Source: Dickeya dianthicola NCPPB 453 (GTDB lineage Bacteria; Pseudomonadota; Gammaproteobacteria; Enterobacterales; Enterobacteriaceae). From it: DNA of 64,000 nt. The DNA is taken from contig NZ_CM001841.1 of assembly GCF_000365305.1 (NCBI RefSeq), positions 1,827,100 to 1,891,099 on the forward strand, given 5' to 3'. A program made the translations under genes and the position numbers. Shown piece by piece: positions 20,656 through 29,235 of the stretch. Under the pieces are notes generated by a model, which saw only the letters and a list, made by a program, of their open reading frames with translations, was not told the DNA's origin and did no database searches. The stretch's first letter is position 1. Every line of letters starts with the position of its first letter.

Positions 20656-20770
20656 ACAGGCTGGCAACACCGGCGTAACGAACAGGGCGTCAAGTCAGAG
20701 GGATTTCTTATGATGCCGACTGAGTTATGAAGGTCTCTTATAATCCGCGCTGTGCGCTATTCAGCGGGTA

Positions 20771-20790
20771 GCGGATTGCCTACAATCCGC
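20771..20790 (+). promoter_or_regulatory. Perfect inverted repeat in the lysP leader
   Basis: GCGGATTG and CAATCCGC form an 8-bp stem around CCTA, 29 bp upstream of lysP. An imperfect second stem (GCCCT with AGGGC) follows and covers the ribosome-site region. A TATAAT box lies upstream near 20737. It could be an operator or a leader hairpin; I cannot tell which. Confidence 0.5.
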
Positions 20791-20818
20791 CCTCAAATTT
20801 TCAAGGGCATGAATTGTA

Positions 20819-22291
20819 ATGGCTCAACATGAAACTCACTCCGCCGAACAGCGGGGAACCACATTGCGCCGCGAGCTGAAAGCGCGGCATTTGACGATGA
20901 TCGCCATTGGCGGTTCGATCGGCACCGGGCTGTTTGTCGCCTCCGGCGCGACGGTATCGCAAGCCGGGCCGGGCGGCGCGATGTTGTCCTATGCGCTGAT
21001 CGGCCTGATGGTCTATTTCCTGATGACCAGCCTTGGCGAACTGGCGGCATTCATGCCGGTTTCCGGCTCGTTCTCCACCTATGGCGCGCGTTATGTGGAA
21101 GAAGGGTTTGGTTTCGCGCTGGGCTGGAACTACTGGTACAACTGGGCGGTGACCATTGCGGTCGATCTGGTGGCGGCGCAACTGGTGATGGGATACTGGT
21201 TCCCGTCGGCGCCCGGCTGGGTGTGGAGCGCATTGTTCCTGTCGCTGATGTTTTTGCTGAACTACATCTCCGTCAAAGGGTTTGGCGAAGCGGAATACTG
21301 GTTCTCGTTGATTAAGGTCACCACCGTTATCTTGTTTATTGCGATCGGGCTGCTGATGATGTTCGGCATTCTACGCGGCGGCGAGCACGCGGGCTGGCAT
21401 AACTGGCAGATTGGCGATGCGCCGTTCGCCGGCGGTTTTTCCGCCATGATCGGCGTGGCGATGATTGTCGGCTTCTCGTTCCAGGGCACGGAGTTAATTG
21501 GCGTGGCGGCGGGGGAGTCAAAAGATCCGCAAACCACCATTCCGCGCGCGGTTCGTCAGGTGTTCTGGCGTATTCTGCTGTTCTATATTTTCGCCATCCT
21601 GATAATCAGCCTGCTGGTCCCTTACACTGACCCGAACCTGCTGCGCAATGATGTGAAAGACATCAGCGTCAGTCCGTTCACGCTGGTGTTCGAGAACGCC
21701 GGCCTGCTGTCGGCGGCGGCGGTGATGAATGCGGTGATCCTGACCGCGGTGTTGTCGGCGGGTAATTCCGGCATGTACGCCTCCACCCGTATGCTGTTTA
21801 CGCTGGCGCAGGAAGGCAAAGCGCCGGCCTGCTTTGGCAAACTGTCTAAAGGCGGGGTGCCGCGCAACGCGCTGTACGTCACCACGGTGGTCGCCGGCCT
21901 GTGCTTTCTGTCGTCGATGTTCGGCAACCAGACGGTGTACCTGTGGCTGCTGAATACCTCCGGCATGACCGGGTTCATCGCCTGGCTGGGGATTGCCATC
22001 AGCCACTACCGGTTCCGCCGCGGCTATGTCATGCAGGGGCGTGACCTGAACGCGCTGCCGTATCGCTCCGGTTTCTTCCCGCTGGGGCCGATCTTCGCTT
22101 TCGTACTGTGCCTGGTTATTACGCTGGGCCAGAACTATCAGGCGTTTCTGGCTGACAAGATCGATTGGTACGCGGTGACGGCGACTTACATCGGTATTCC
22201 GCTGTTTCTGGCTATCTGGCTCGGTTTCCGGTTGGTGAAGGGGTCGCGGGTAGTAAAATACAGTGAGATGACCTTCCCGGAACATAAGTAG
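20819..22291 (+). CDS. lysP: Lysine-specific permease LysP
   Basis: A 490-residue amino-acid permease of the APC family with about twelve helices. It carries the family motif RELKARHLTMIAIGGSIGTG near the N-terminus and closely follows E. coli LysP, including FGFALGWNYWYNWAVTIAVD. It imports lysine with protons; in E. coli it also senses lysine for the CadC system and is activated by ArgP. A strong intrinsic terminator follows. It marks the left border of the roughly 26-kb segment that separates lysP from folE here. Confidence 0.95.
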   Translation: MAQHETHSAEQRGTTLRRELKARHLTMIAIGGSIGTGLFVASGATVSQAGPGGAMLSYALIGLMVYFLMTSLGELAAFMPVSGSFSTYGARYVEEGFGFALGWNYWYNWAVTIAVDLVAAQLVMGYWFPSAPGWVWSALFLSLMFLLNYISVKGFGEAEYWFSLIKVTTVILFIAIGLLMMFGILRGGEHAGWHNWQIGDAPFAGGFSAMIGVAMIVGFSFQGTELIGVAAGESKDPQTTIPRAVRQVFWRILLFYIFAILIISLLVPYTDPNLLRNDVKDISVSPFTLVFENAGLLSAAAVMNAVILTAVLSAGNSGMYASTRMLFTLAQEGKAPACFGKLSKGGVPRNALYVTTVVAGLCFLSSMFGNQTVYLWLLNTSGMTGFIAWLGIAISHYRFRRGYVMQGRDLNALPYRSGFFPLGPIFAFVLCLVITLGQNYQAFLADKIDWYAVTATYIGIPLFLAIWLGFRLVKGSRVVKYSEMTFPEHK

Positions 22292-22305
22292 CCGTTGCGT
22301 AAAGC

Positions 22306-22340
22306 AAAAAAGCCAGCCGTATTCCGGCTGGCTTTTTTTT
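22306..22340. terminator. Strong bidirectional terminator between lysP and sotB
   Basis: AGCCAGCCG and CGGCTGGCT form a 9-bp stem around TATTC, followed by eight T residues on the plus strand and preceded by five A residues, so it can serve both convergent genes. Confidence 0.9.
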
Positions 22341-22371
22341 ATCGGCGCTTTTTATGCGAAAGAGACGGAAC

Positions 22372-23559
22372 TTAAATGCGTGAATGCACCAGCCGCACGC
22401 TGCGGTAGACGCTGAGCAGGGTGGCGAACAGCGCCAGCAGCACCAGCGGCGCGCCGACATAACCGATTTTGTCCATCCCCAGATGCAGGCTGACCTGGCT
22501 GCCTAGCAGCGCGCCGCCGCCGATGCCGAGATTGAACAAGCCGGAGAAAATCGACATGGCGACATCGCTGGCGTCAGGCGCCAGCGACAGTACTTTGGCC
22601 TGCATCGCCAGCCCGATGGACATCATCGCCAGCCCCCACACCAGGCACAGCAGCGTCAGGCCGAACGGATAACCGGACAGCGGCATCAGCAGCGTCAGAC
22701 AGGCCAGCAACAGCAGCATGGCGGTCACCAGGAAGCCAATCGGGAAGCGTTCGCTGTAGCGGCTGTAAATCATACTGCCGACAATCCCGGCGCAGCCGAA
22801 CAACAGCAAAATCAGCGTGGTGAAGTTTTCCGGCAGACCGGCTACCGTCTGGATAAACGGTTCGATATAGCTGTAGGCGGTGAAGTGCGCGGTCACCACC
22901 ACCACGGTCAGCAGGTAGATGCCGACCAGCGCCGGGCGGCGGAACAACTTCGGCACGCTGGACAGTGAGCCGGAATGTTCGCTGGGCAGCAACGGCAGCA
23001 AGCGCGCCAGCAGGATCATGGCGACCGTGGCGCCGGCGGCGATGGTCAGGAAGGTCGCGCGCCAGCCAAGGTACTGACCAATCACCCGTCCCAGCGGCAG
23101 GCCGAGTACCATCGCCAGCGACGACCCGGTGGCGATCAGCCCCAGCGCCTGCGCGCGTTTGCCGGGAGGCGCCATGCGAATCGCCAGCGAGGCGGTAATC
23201 GACCAGAATACCGAATGCGTCAGCGCCACCCCGGCGCGGGAAATAACCAGCACGGTAAAGTTCCAGGCGACGGCAGACAGCAGGTGGCTGAGGATAAACA
23301 GGCCAAATAGGCCAATCAGCAATTTACGGCGCTCAATACCGCTGGTCAGCAACATGCAGATCAGCGAAGCCACCGCCACGATCCAGGCATAAATCGTAAT
23401 CATCAGACCGACATCTTCGGTTTTCATGGCAAAAGAGTTGGCGATGTCGCTCAGCAGCCCCACCGGAATAAATTCCGTGGTGTTGAAAATAAACGCGGCC
23501 ACAGCCAACGTCACCACCCGTAACCAGGCGGCGGAGCGTGAGGAGGAAGCGGATGTCAT
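22372..23559 (-). CDS. sotB: Sugar/arabinose efflux MFS transporter SotB
   Basis: A 395-residue major facilitator with twelve helices that closely resembles SotB (YdeA), first studied in Erwinia chrysanthemi and E. coli, where it exports arabinose and other sugars or IPTG. Characteristic segments are [30 protein letters not shown] and [13 protein letters not shown]. The start MTSASSSRS at 23559 is preferred; an upstream in-frame codon adds 17 unlikely residues. It lies directly before the tetronate operon and could export its product, but the family match alone points to sugars. Confidence 0.9.
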   Translation of the reverse strand: MTSASSSRSAAWLRVVTLAVAAFIFNTTEFIPVGLLSDIANSFAMKTEDVGLMITIYAWIVAVASLICMLLTSGIERRKLLIGLFGLFILSHLLSAVAWNFTVLVISRAGVALTHSVFWSITASLAIRMAPPGKRAQALGLIATGSSLAMVLGLPLGRVIGQYLGWRATFLTIAAGATVAMILLARLLPLLPSEHSGSLSSVPKLFRRPALVGIYLLTVVVVTAHFTAYSYIEPFIQTVAGLPENFTTLILLLFGCAGIVGSMIYSRYSERFPIGFLVTAMLLLLACLTLLMPLSGYPFGLTLLCLVWGLAMMSIGLAMQAKVLSLAPDASDVAMSIFSGLFNLGIGGGALLGSQVSLHLGMDKIGYVGAPLVLLALFATLLSVYRSVRLVHSRI

Positions 23560-24281
23560 AGTCAGGTTCCCGTCGGGTATTACAAATTGCGAACGGCCTA
23601 GTGTAGTCAATTGCGGGTCAAAATGCGATTACGATCACATTTCAGCCTGGAGACGCCGCGCCTGAATTGTGGAGAGGCGTGCTGCTTTCGACAGCCGTTT
23701 GGCGTCCGCGCCGATGCTAGGCACCGTTGTGAAGGGCCAATGCGTGGCGTTGTTCGGTTGTCCTGCAACTCGAATTATTTTTCGTATAGATAAAATTATG
23801 CCGCCAATAATTAGTATTCAAAATACTGCGACAGAATGAATATTATTAGTTTGTTATCTTTGTTTGTTTTTAAATAAGCCACATAAAGAAGTGTTATTTG
23901 TGTCTTTTGGCGGTGGGTTATTGTAGCGAACCGAAAATATTATTCATGAATATTTTTTCATCGATTATATGACACTTTTTTTACGCTTTATATTTTCAAA
24001 ATGAATGCTGGTGATTTTGCTTTTGGCAGGAATTTATAGCTTCAGATTAGCAGTCTCACCCTTTATTTTATGGGTTTTTGACTGTTTTCTTATTTATGAC
24101 ATATTTCTAACAATAGAAAAAGAAATTGGTATGCCTAAAGATTATTCTGGTAATTATTGTATTTGACGGAGCGGTAAAATACATAAAGTAGAATGATTTT
24201 TTATGATGGCGCATGAAATTGCAGTTGCAAAAAAAATACAGGTGTGAGAGCTTTGTCACAAGCTTCGATGAGGGAAAAACA
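23560..24281. promoter_or_regulatory. AT-rich divergent region between sotB and the tetronate operon
   Basis: About 720 bp with no convincing gene; the distal 500 bp is much more AT-rich than the flanks, as is common for acquired DNA. It contains half of an enterobacterial repeat (23762-23789) and a palindrome centred on ATTCATGAAT near 23942 that could bind a regulator. It ends in a GAGGGA ribosome site for the first biosynthetic gene. Confidence 0.6.
23762..23789. repeat. Half copy of an enterobacterial palindromic repeat
   Basis: CCTGCAACTCGAATTATTTT with following CGTATAG matches the right end of the longer elements at 37080-37207 and 37411-37536. Only one arm is present here. Confidence 0.7.
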
Positions 24282-25307
24282 ATGGGCGTATATATTAATG
24301 CGGTGGAAACTTATTTGCCTGGCCCGATTATTAGTAATCAGGAGTTGGGGAGTAAAATCGGATTTAAACCTGAGTTAATTAAAAAGCTTTTCGGGAATAC
24401 CGGTCGGCATTTTGCCGTTAATATGAATACCGGCAAACCTATCGCGTCGTCAGCAGAATTAATTACCATCGTAATCAAGAAACTGCTTTCCAGCTCCGGC
24501 ATAAATAAAGAGCGCATCGATTTTATTATCGTAGCGTCCGCCACGCCGGATACGCTCTTGCCAAGCAGTGTAAATCAGGCGTGTCATATTATGGGGTTTC
24601 GGCAGATTGAAACCTACCAGATTGTTTCGGGGTGTTCCGGCGCGGTGCAGGCGCTCAAGCTGGCCCGCGAGCTGGTGGCGGCGCCGGACAATGGCCTGGA
24701 CAACGGCCTGGTCATCGGGGTTGATACAGCCTATAAATTCCTGGATATCTTTGACGAACACGCCAGTAAGAAAGAAACGAAGGAACTGGTGAATTATACG
24801 TTGTTTGGCGACGGCGTCGGCGGATGCCTGATTTCCAATCAGCCATCAGTATCCAGTATTGAGATTGAACATATCTCTTTTAAATATCTGGGCGTTGATG
24901 AAGTGGTCGGGCAATTGGCAAATTGGCGTGGCTCCCGTAATGATATTGAGTATGGCGCTTTGCTGAATGAAGAATATAAATTGATTGAAAAACTGGTGCC
25001 GGTTATTACCCAGGATACGATCAATGCATTGACGGATAAATTAGGCGGGCGTCCGGATTGGCTGCTGCCGCCGCAACTTTCCGGTTCGATGCTGGAGAAA
25101 ATTTTATCCGATATCGGTTATACGGTAGATGAAATATTCAGTCTGGTGGATAAAATCGGTAATACCGCCAATGCCGCGTTATTTTTTCAGATAAAAGAAT
25201 TCAGCGATATCTCCCTTACCAATGAACGTGCCATTGGTGTTTCCGTTGAGTCGTCGCGTTGGCTGGCGGGCGGTCTGATCCTAAGAAACAGAAAAGGCCT
25301 TTTATAA
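24282..25307 (+). CDS. KAS III (FabH)-like synthase for tetronate formation
   Basis: A 341-residue thiolase-fold protein related to FabH. Catalytic Cys118 lies in IVSGCSGAVQA and the Asn of the FabH triad is kept (Asn294 in IGNTANAA). The histidine expected in WLVPHQ is proline here (WLLPPQ, residue 264). FabH uses His and Asn to decarboxylate malonyl-ACP; tetronate synthases instead join a ready beta-ketoacyl unit to glyceryl-ACP, so loss of the His fits. The start follows GAGGGAAAAACA; an upstream ATG at 24213 lacks homology. First gene of the operon. Confidence 0.85.
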   Translation: MGVYINAVETYLPGPIISNQELGSKIGFKPELIKKLFGNTGRHFAVNMNTGKPIASSAELITIVIKKLLSSSGINKERIDFIIVASATPDTLLPSSVNQACHIMGFRQIETYQIVSGCSGAVQALKLARELVAAPDNGLDNGLVIGVDTAYKFLDIFDEHASKKETKELVNYTLFGDGVGGCLISNQPSVSSIEIEHISFKYLGVDEVVGQLANWRGSRNDIEYGALLNEEYKLIEKLVPVITQDTINALTDKLGGRPDWLLPPQLSGSMLEKILSDIGYTVDEIFSLVDKIGNTANAALFFQIKEFSDISLTNERAIGVSVESSRWLAGGLILRNRKGLL

Positions 25308-25444
25308 CATCATGTAAAACCATGTGGAATGCAATCTACTGTAGTCCAAAGAGAAAAGGCCTGTGGTGCATCGATGGGCAGCGTCGTGAAGCGGATACGC
25401 CTGTAACCTGAAATCTGACAAGGATAAAGAGAATAAGGACATGT

Positions 25445-27193
25445 ATGAAACAGGATAATGCATTAAGTCGGATCGCCGCTTCGAAAAAAATCGCAGCGGA
25501 AGGGAAGCGCATCGTCAATATAGCCACGTTCAGTAATTTCAATCATAAGGCATTGAATGACCTGATTACGTTTAACCTGGATGGCATGGGCTGTTATCCA
25601 TCCTTTTATGACGGTATTTACAGCGACTATTTTCCCCACGTTTTGGGTAATGCCGCCGACATCAAGACGTTTGGGGCGCAATTTCATTTTTATGTCCTGG
25701 ATGCCTCCTTTATCGAAAACGACATCGGTTCGCTGCTGCCGGTGGACGACATCCGCGAAAATATCCAGGAACAGAAAAGCCGGCTGGCTTATCTGCTGAA
25801 TTTTTCTACTGCCGGCTGCGATGCCCACATTGTGCTGAACACCGTCCATATCGCTGAATCGCAGCTCAAACAGATTATCGCGCAGGAGCAGCGGGCGGCG
25901 TTGAAGCAGCTGATCGCCGAATTCAACGCCTATCTCCTGGCGCTGGGGCAGGCGGAAGATCGCGTGACGGTGGTCGATTTGCAGGAAACCGGCGGGATAG
26001 TGGAGGACTCGGCCACCCGCCGAACGGCGCAGTTACTGGGGCTGGGCGTTGGTATGGATGTACTGGACGTCATTGCGCGCGTCGGCGTCGCCGCTATCCG
26101 GCACGCTCTGGGGAAAACGCTGAAATGCGTGGTCAGTGATCTGGACAACACGTTGTGGAAGGGCATTTTGGCGGACGACGGCGTCGACGGCATCCTGATG
26201 GCGGATAAACATATCGGCATGGGGCACCTGCGCTATCAGGAGTATCTGCGCAACCTGTACGATCAGGGCATTATTCTGGCCATTTGCAGCAAAAACAATC
26301 TGGAGAATGTGGAGGAGGCGTTTAAACGCCGCGCTGACGAGATGCGCATTTCGCTGGATAAGTTTTCCGTGGTCAGCGCCAACTGGCAGGGGAAAAGCGG
26401 CAACATCCTGAACATCGCCAACGAGTTGAATATCTCCCCGGAACACATGCTGTTTATTGACGACTCGGCGTTCGAATGCGCGGAAGTCAAGGCTCGCCTT
26501 CCGGAGATAGCGGTGCTGGAATTTTCCGGCGACGTGGCGGAGAACGTCGACGCGCTGATCGCCGCCGACTATTTCCTGCGCCCGACCATCAGCAGCGATG
26601 ACCGCATGCGCAATCTGAGCTATGCGCAGAATAAACGTCGCACGGAGCTGCAAAAAGAATTTGCGGATGACCACGCCTTTCTGGCCAGCCTGGGCATGAC
26701 GCTGGCTATCCTGCCGGTGGACGCGTCCACGCTGGATCGCGTATCGCAACTGACGCTGCGCACCAACCAGTTCAATATGACGACGCAACGGATGACCACG
26801 CAGGACGTAGCCGGCTACCTCGCGCGGAAAGAGTATCTGGCGGTTACGCTGGCGTGCCGCGACCGAATCGGCGACTACGGCACCATTGGCGCGATATTCC
26901 TGCGTTTCGACGGCGATGGCTGTCACATTGACAACTTCATCATGAGCTGCCGTATCTTCGGGCGTCAGGTCGAGTTCGCGGCGATGCGCTGGCTGTTCGG
27001 TGTGTGCCGGGCGCGGGGTATCGACCGGATTACCGCCGCGTATGTCCCGACCGAAAAAAATAGAAAATTCCAGCGTTTTTATCCGGATTGCGGGTTCGCC
27101 GAAACCGCCAGCAATGTGTTCACCGTTATCGACCCGGCGCCCGCGTTGCTGGCCGATAACAGCAATACCGTCACTGTCAAAGAAGAGGAATGA
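25445..27193 (+). CDS. FkbH-like HAD-superfamily glyceryl-ACP synthase
   Basis: A 582-residue protein of the FkbH family. The N-terminal 220 residues resemble the SGNH-like region of HAD-IIIC proteins. The HAD core starts at VVSDLDNTLWKG with the DxD pair Asp232 and Asp234, and the C-terminal region is acetyltransferase-like. Family members take 1,3-bisphosphoglycerate, remove phosphate and load glyceryl onto an ACP. It stands 137 bp after the KAS gene, and its stop lies two bases before the chosen ACP start, exactly the partner it needs. FkbH homologues also supply methoxymalonyl-ACP units, but no O-methyltransferase or dehydrogenase is present. Confidence 0.9.
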   Translation: MKQDNALSRIAASKKIAAEGKRIVNIATFSNFNHKALNDLITFNLDGMGCYPSFYDGIYSDYFPHVLGNAADIKTFGAQFHFYVLDASFIENDIGSLLPVDDIRENIQEQKSRLAYLLNFSTAGCDAHIVLNTVHIAESQLKQIIAQEQRAALKQLIAEFNAYLLALGQAEDRVTVVDLQETGGIVEDSATRRTAQLLGLGVGMDVLDVIARVGVAAIRHALGKTLKCVVSDLDNTLWKGILADDGVDGILMADKHIGMGHLRYQEYLRNLYDQGIILAICSKNNLENVEEAFKRRADEMRISLDKFSVVSANWQGKSGNILNIANELNISPEHMLFIDDSAFECAEVKARLPEIAVLEFSGDVAENVDALIAADYFLRPTISSDDRMRNLSYAQNKRRTELQKEFADDHAFLASLGMTLAILPVDASTLDRVSQLTLRTNQFNMTTQRMTTQDVAGYLARKEYLAVTLACRDRIGDYGTIGAIFLRFDGDGCHIDNFIMSCRIFGRQVEFAAMRWLFGVCRARGIDRITAAYVPTEKNRKFQRFYPDCGFAETASNVFTVIDPAPALLADNSNTVTVKEEE

Positions 27194-27195
27194 CC

Positions 27196-27435
27196 ATGAA
27201 ACTGGACGACTTTATCGGCTTGATTAACACCAAAACCGGCATGGCGCTGGCGACCGAACAGGCGCAGGAGGATTTGACCAACCTTCCTGAGTGGGACTCG
27301 TTGACCTTCGTCTATCTGTTGATGGAAATCGAAAAACAGCAGAACGTCAAAATCGATGTCGAGAAGGTATTGCAATGCACCACGCTGAATGACATTTACA
27401 GGGTCGTGAGCCATGAAGTTACTGAAAGTTTCTAG
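27196..27435 (+). CDS. Acyl carrier protein for glyceryl loading
   Basis: A 79-residue acidic ACP. The phosphopantetheine serine is in LPEWDSLTFV (about residue 35), with the usual D-S-L core. I prefer the ATG at 27196, six bases after GAGGA; an ATG at 27190 overlaps the FkbH stop. The 3' end overlaps the next gene by 23 bp. It would carry the glyceryl group made by the FkbH protein and present it to the KAS III-like enzyme. A general peptidyl carrier role is possible but there is no adenylation enzyme nearby. Confidence 0.88.
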   Translation: MKLDDFIGLINTKTGMALATEQAQEDLTNLPEWDSLTFVYLLMEIEKQQNVKIDVEKVLQCTTLNDIYRVVSHEVTESF

Positions 27436-28159
27436 GGAAAGGCGCCAGACGCTCTCTTTTCTGGCGATATCCCGGGGCATTCCGGCCATTACCGTCATGC
27501 GCGAGATAGATGTCTCGCGCATTGTGGCGGGCGGGCGGCAGCGCAGCATGACGGCGATTACCATCAAGGCGATCAGCGAGGCGCTGCGTCAGTTTCCGCA
27601 ACTGAACGCGATGATCAGATTCGGCAGCGACAGCACGCTGATTTGCCCGGATAACATCAGTACCCGGGTGACGCTGGAAAAGGCGCTGAACGGCGTGTCC
27701 GGGGTGTATTCACGGGTTATCAAACATACGGATCGGCTGTCTGTCGCCGATATCGAACAGGCGTTGCAGCAGTTCAAGCAGGAGGACGCGGCCACCAGCG
27801 AGCATTACGAGAAAATTCGCTTGATTCAGCGTTTGCCGCCGCTACTGGCCGGCCTGCTGCTGCGGTTGGCGATGCTGTCGCCGAAACTACAGGCGGAAAC
27901 CTGGGGCAGTTTCACCGTGACATCGCTGGGGAAAAACAGCCCCGACGTGTGTATCCCGATATCCGGTTCCACGTTCACGTTTACGCTGGGGTTGATTAAC
28001 GAAATGTTGTCGCGAAACACGCATGAAACGGCAGTGTCGCATGTGGCGAATCTGACGATGATTTTCGACCACCGTGTGCTGGACGGCCGGCTGGCGTCGG
28101 AATTTCTGGCGCAGATAAAAAGCAACATAGAAGGTTTTGCACTGGAGTCATCATCATGA
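27413..28159 (+). CDS. Stand-alone E2 (2-oxoacid dehydrogenase) catalytic-domain acyltransferase
   Basis: A 248-residue protein corresponding only to the catalytic domain of dihydrolipoamide acyltransferases, with no lipoyl or E1/E3-binding domain. The active-site motif is complete (FDHRVLDG, His220 and Asp224). In agglomerin biosynthesis an enzyme of this kind (Agg4) acetylates the primary hydroxyl of the tetronate. It overlaps the ACP gene by 23 bp and the next gene by four bases, so it is part of the same transcript. A chloramphenicol acetyltransferase-type role is possible but less likely here. Confidence 0.85.
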   Translation: MKLLKVSRERRQTLSFLAISRGIPAITVMREIDVSRIVAGGRQRSMTAITIKAISEALRQFPQLNAMIRFGSDSTLICPDNISTRVTLEKALNGVSGVYSRVIKHTDRLSVADIEQALQQFKQEDAATSEHYEKIRLIQRLPPLLAGLLLRLAMLSPKLQAETWGSFTVTSLGKNSPDVCIPISGSTFTFTLGLINEMLSRNTHETAVSHVANLTMIFDHRVLDGRLASEFLAQIKSNIEGFALESSS

Positions 28160-29229
28160 TGCTTGATGAACTCAAAAATTTTGTGCTGCTGCACAGCAAT
28201 GTGCTGAATGTCGGCGCGGAAACCCGCGCCATCCTGCCGGATATTCATCATCTGGGCGACGATGCGCCGCATAGCTGGAGCCAGGTGTTTTACCGTCAGG
28301 CGCAATACCATGAAAATCAAGGCGAAGTGCTCAAGGCGTGTTCGCTTTACAATCTGGCGCGTTTTCCCTATCCGGAAACACCGCTTCAGCATGAGTGCAA
28401 CCTGCACTGTCAGCGCTTGTTCCACCAGCAGTATATCGAAAGCGGTACGGTGACGAGGGTCAGTCTGTCGCAGGGGCGGCAGGTGTGCTACGTCAAAAAA
28501 AAGAACACCGGCAACGTCGTCATTATTAATGGAGGCATCATCTCGCTGAAAGAACAGTGGGTGCATCTGGTGGGGCTGTTCGAACGTTTCGACGTTACCG
28601 TGGTGTTGACGGAAATGCCGGGAGTGGGGGAAAACCAACTGCCTTACAACGAACAATCCTTCCGCATGTACAGCGATGTGCTGGATTATCTCGCGCAGGA
28701 TCGCTCCGACATCCGGTGTCATATTTTCGGCCTGAGCTTCAGTGGGTTTATCGCCTACAAGAACAGCCTGACCGATAGCCGCATCGTGGGCATCACTATG
28801 GCGGGCACGCCGTTGGATTCGCTGTACCACGACAGGGATGTCTATCAGCGGCTGCCTTACGTTACACGGCTGGTTATCGGGCATAACGTGGGGAAAACGC
28901 ACCAGGAACTGGATGACGACGACAAGGTATTTCGTTACCTCGATACCACGTTCGTGATGCACCCGGAGGATAGCAACCATCGCGTCAGGCTGTATTACGT
29001 TCAGAGCCTGCGCGACGAAGTGATCCCTAACATCGAAGCGGACGTGATCCGCCGTTTGTCCCGGCAGAACCATATTTTGTCGCTGGATGACGTGCATGGA
29101 TCGCCCGGGTACGGCAAAACCGTGCGGGTTTATTTGCTATGGTCATTGCTGGATTCGTTGCGCCTGTCGCGGGTCTTGCCCGGCGTCGCCAGGCTAGGGT
29201 TTCACATCCTGCGGCGTCTGAAGCGATAG
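28156..29229 (+). CDS. Alpha/beta hydrolase, probable acetate-eliminating enzyme
   Basis: A 357-residue alpha/beta hydrolase with an alpha-helical N-terminal region (about 1-95). The nucleophile elbow is GLSFSG with Ser194; an Asp in LRDEVIPN and a His in DDVHGSPG could complete the triad. It resembles the esterase (FrsA-like) branch. Paired with an E2-type acetyltransferase, such enzymes (Agg5 in agglomerin) remove acetate to give an exocyclic methylene. It is coupled to the previous gene by ATGA, after GGAG. It ends only six bases from the convergent ABC permease gene, which suggests a sharp insertion boundary. Confidence 0.82.
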   Translation: MMLDELKNFVLLHSNVLNVGAETRAILPDIHHLGDDAPHSWSQVFYRQAQYHENQGEVLKACSLYNLARFPYPETPLQHECNLHCQRLFHQQYIESGTVTRVSLSQGRQVCYVKKKNTGNVVIINGGIISLKEQWVHLVGLFERFDVTVVLTEMPGVGENQLPYNEQSFRMYSDVLDYLAQDRSDIRCHIFGLSFSGFIAYKNSLTDSRIVGITMAGTPLDSLYHDRDVYQRLPYVTRLVIGHNVGKTHQELDDDDKVFRYLDTTFVMHPEDSNHRVRLYYVQSLRDEVIPNIEADVIRRLSRQNHILSLDDVHGSPGYGKTVRVYLLWSLLDSLRLSRVLPGVARLGFHILRRLKR

Positions 29230-29235
29230 GCGGCG

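Noticed and set aside
22372-23559. sotB as a dedicated tetronate exporter
   Set aside because: The sequence is a close match to the known sugar exporter, it is divergently transcribed and has its own terminator, so co-function is only a possibility.
24282-29229. Interpretation as an ordinary fatty acid synthesis gene group
   Set aside because: A FabH-like gene and an ACP gene alone would fit, but the FkbH protein, stand-alone E2 domain and hydrolase have no role there, and the FabH-like enzyme lacks the decarboxylation histidine.
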